From positions 1-32,796 of the forward strand of contig NZ_LGDG01000252.1 of the NCBI RefSeq assembly GCF_001279775.1: a DNA stretch of 32,796 bases, in the 5' to 3' direction. Below the pieces are notes generated by a model. It saw only the letters and a program-made list of their open reading frames with translations, did not search any database and was not told where the DNA came from. Source of the stretch: Streptomyces sp. MMG1533. Its GTDB lineage: Bacteria; Actinomycetota; Actinomycetes; Streptomycetales; Streptomycetaceae. How positions within the stretch are numbered: the stretch's first letter is position 1; every line of letters starts with the position of its first letter. Shown piece after piece: positions 32,104 to 32,796 of the stretch. Made by a program: the position numbers and the translations under genes.

Positions 32104-32796
32104 TCAGGCCGTCCAGGTCCAGTCGGCGACTTCGGGCAGGTCGGTGCCGTGCTCGCGGATCCAGGTGTGATGCCGCAGCCGGGTGTCCTCCATCAACTGC
32201 CGTACGGGCGCGGCCCGGACGGCGAGCCCGGGAACGCGGTCGATGACGTCCATCACCAGGCGGTAGCGGTCGAGGTCGTTGCGGACCACCATGTCGAACG
32301 GCGTGGTGGTGGTGCCGATCTCCTTGTAGCCGCGCACGTGCAGGTTCTTGTGGCCGGTGCGGCGGTAGGCGAGGCGGTGGATCAGCCACGGGTACCCGTG
32401 ATAGGCGAAGATGACGGGCTTGTCGCGGGTGAACAGGGCGTCGTACTCCGCATCCGGCATGCCGTGCGGATGTTCCTCGGCGGGCAGCAGCCGGGCCAGG
32501 TCGACGACGTTGACCACCCGCACGGCCAGCTCCGGCAGATGGGCGCGCAGCAGTTGTGCGGCGGCCAGCACCTCCAGGGTGGGGACGTCGCCCGCGCCGG
32601 CCAGCACCACGTCGGGTTCCCTGGCGCCGTCCTCGGCGCCGGCCCAGTCCCAGATGCCGGCGCCGCGTGCGCAGTGGGCGCGGGCCTGGTCCAGGGTCAG
32701 CCAGTCGAAGCAGGGCTGCTTGCCGGCCACGATCACGTTGACGTAGTCCCGGCTGCGCAGGGCGTGGTCCGCCACCGACAGCAGGGTGTTGGCGTC
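32104..32796 (-). CDS. phosphoketolase, C-terminal part (5' end beyond window)
   Basis: The frame is open to the right edge, so only the last ~230 residues are seen: [88 protein letters not shown] and [30 protein letters not shown]. These match the C-terminal domain of xylulose-5-phosphate/fructose-6-phosphate phosphoketolase, a thiamine diphosphate enzyme that yields acetyl phosphate and an aldose phosphate. The thiamine-binding N-terminal domains lie outside the window. It is the first visible gene of the phosphoketolase-HAD-GH65 operon, so disaccharide-derived glucose-6-phosphate could feed it. Confidence 0.92.
   Translation of the reverse strand, partial: DANTLLSVADHALRSRDYVNVIVAGKQPCFDWLTLDQARAHCARGAGIWDWAGAEDGAREPDVVLAGAGDVPTLEVLAAAQLLRAHLPELAVRVVNVVDLARLLPAEEHPHGMPDAEYDALFTRDKPVIFAYHGYPWLIHRLAYRRTGHKNLHVRGYKEIGTTTTPFDMVVRNDLDRYRLVMDVIDRVPGLAVRAAPVRQLMEDTRLRHHTWIREHGTDLPEVADWTWTA

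Noticed and set aside
29877..32246. 789-codon open frame on the plus strand
   Set aside because: Antisense shadow across GH65, HAD and phosphoketolase; low-complexity Val/Gly/Arg composition.
1..32796. CRISPR arrays, tRNA/rRNA genes, intact IS elements
   Set aside because: No regularly spaced direct repeats, no tRNA-like cloverleaf, and no transposase motif was recognised on either strand.

Overview
The window comes from a very GC-rich actinomycete, most likely a Streptomyces or a close relative. Evidence: strong G/C bias at third codon positions, frequent GTG starts, GGAGG-type ribosome binding sites, secreted plant-polysaccharide enzymes, a PucR/CdaR-type regulator and a DosS/DevS-type kinase. 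All calls rest on reading the sequence and on family knowledge; no database search was run.

Layout. (1) 1-4785, plus strand: the 3' part of a secreted PL1 pectate lyase and a large secreted multidomain GH3 glycosidase, each followed by a strong hairpin. (2) 4884-13657: a PucR-family regulator (minus strand) diverges from a three-gene plus-strand operon: a YqiJ/NfeD-like membrane protein, a YqiK-type flotillin, and a 1604-residue AAA+ ATPase of the DUF3686 'DNA repair ATPase' type. The shared promoter region is dense in repeats. This is the best candidate for a poorly described system. (3) 13660-18060: a decayed zone with a TetR regulator remnant that has lost its DNA-binding helices and a CPA2 antiporter remnant with several frameshifts. 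Between them lies an intact minus-strand ion-transport operon: CPA1 antiporter, an overlapping 58-aa protein, and an ArsB/NhaD permease. (4) 18075-28945: a DosS/DevS-like GAF-GAF histidine kinase with the heme ligand His conserved, then GAPDH, a tandem universal stress protein, a zinc alcohol dehydrogenase, pyruvate phosphate dikinase and a bifunctional AdhE. (5) 28962-32796, minus strand: the 3' part of phosphoketolase, a beta-phosphoglucomutase-like HAD enzyme and a GH65 disaccharide phosphorylase, forming one tight operon.

How the parts work together (inference). Regions 4 and 5 read as a low-oxygen carbon and redox island. GH65 releases glucose-1-phosphate without ATP, and the HAD enzyme converts a beta anomer to glucose-6-phosphate. 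Phosphoketolase gives acetyl phosphate and glyceraldehyde-3-phosphate, GAPDH and PPDK handle lower glycolysis, and AdhE with the zinc ADH reoxidises NADH. The DosS-like kinase would be the oxygen/redox sensor, and a DevR-like box lies between the GAPDH and stress-protein genes. No response regulator gene is in the window. No tRNA, rRNA, CRISPR array or intact insertion sequence was seen.
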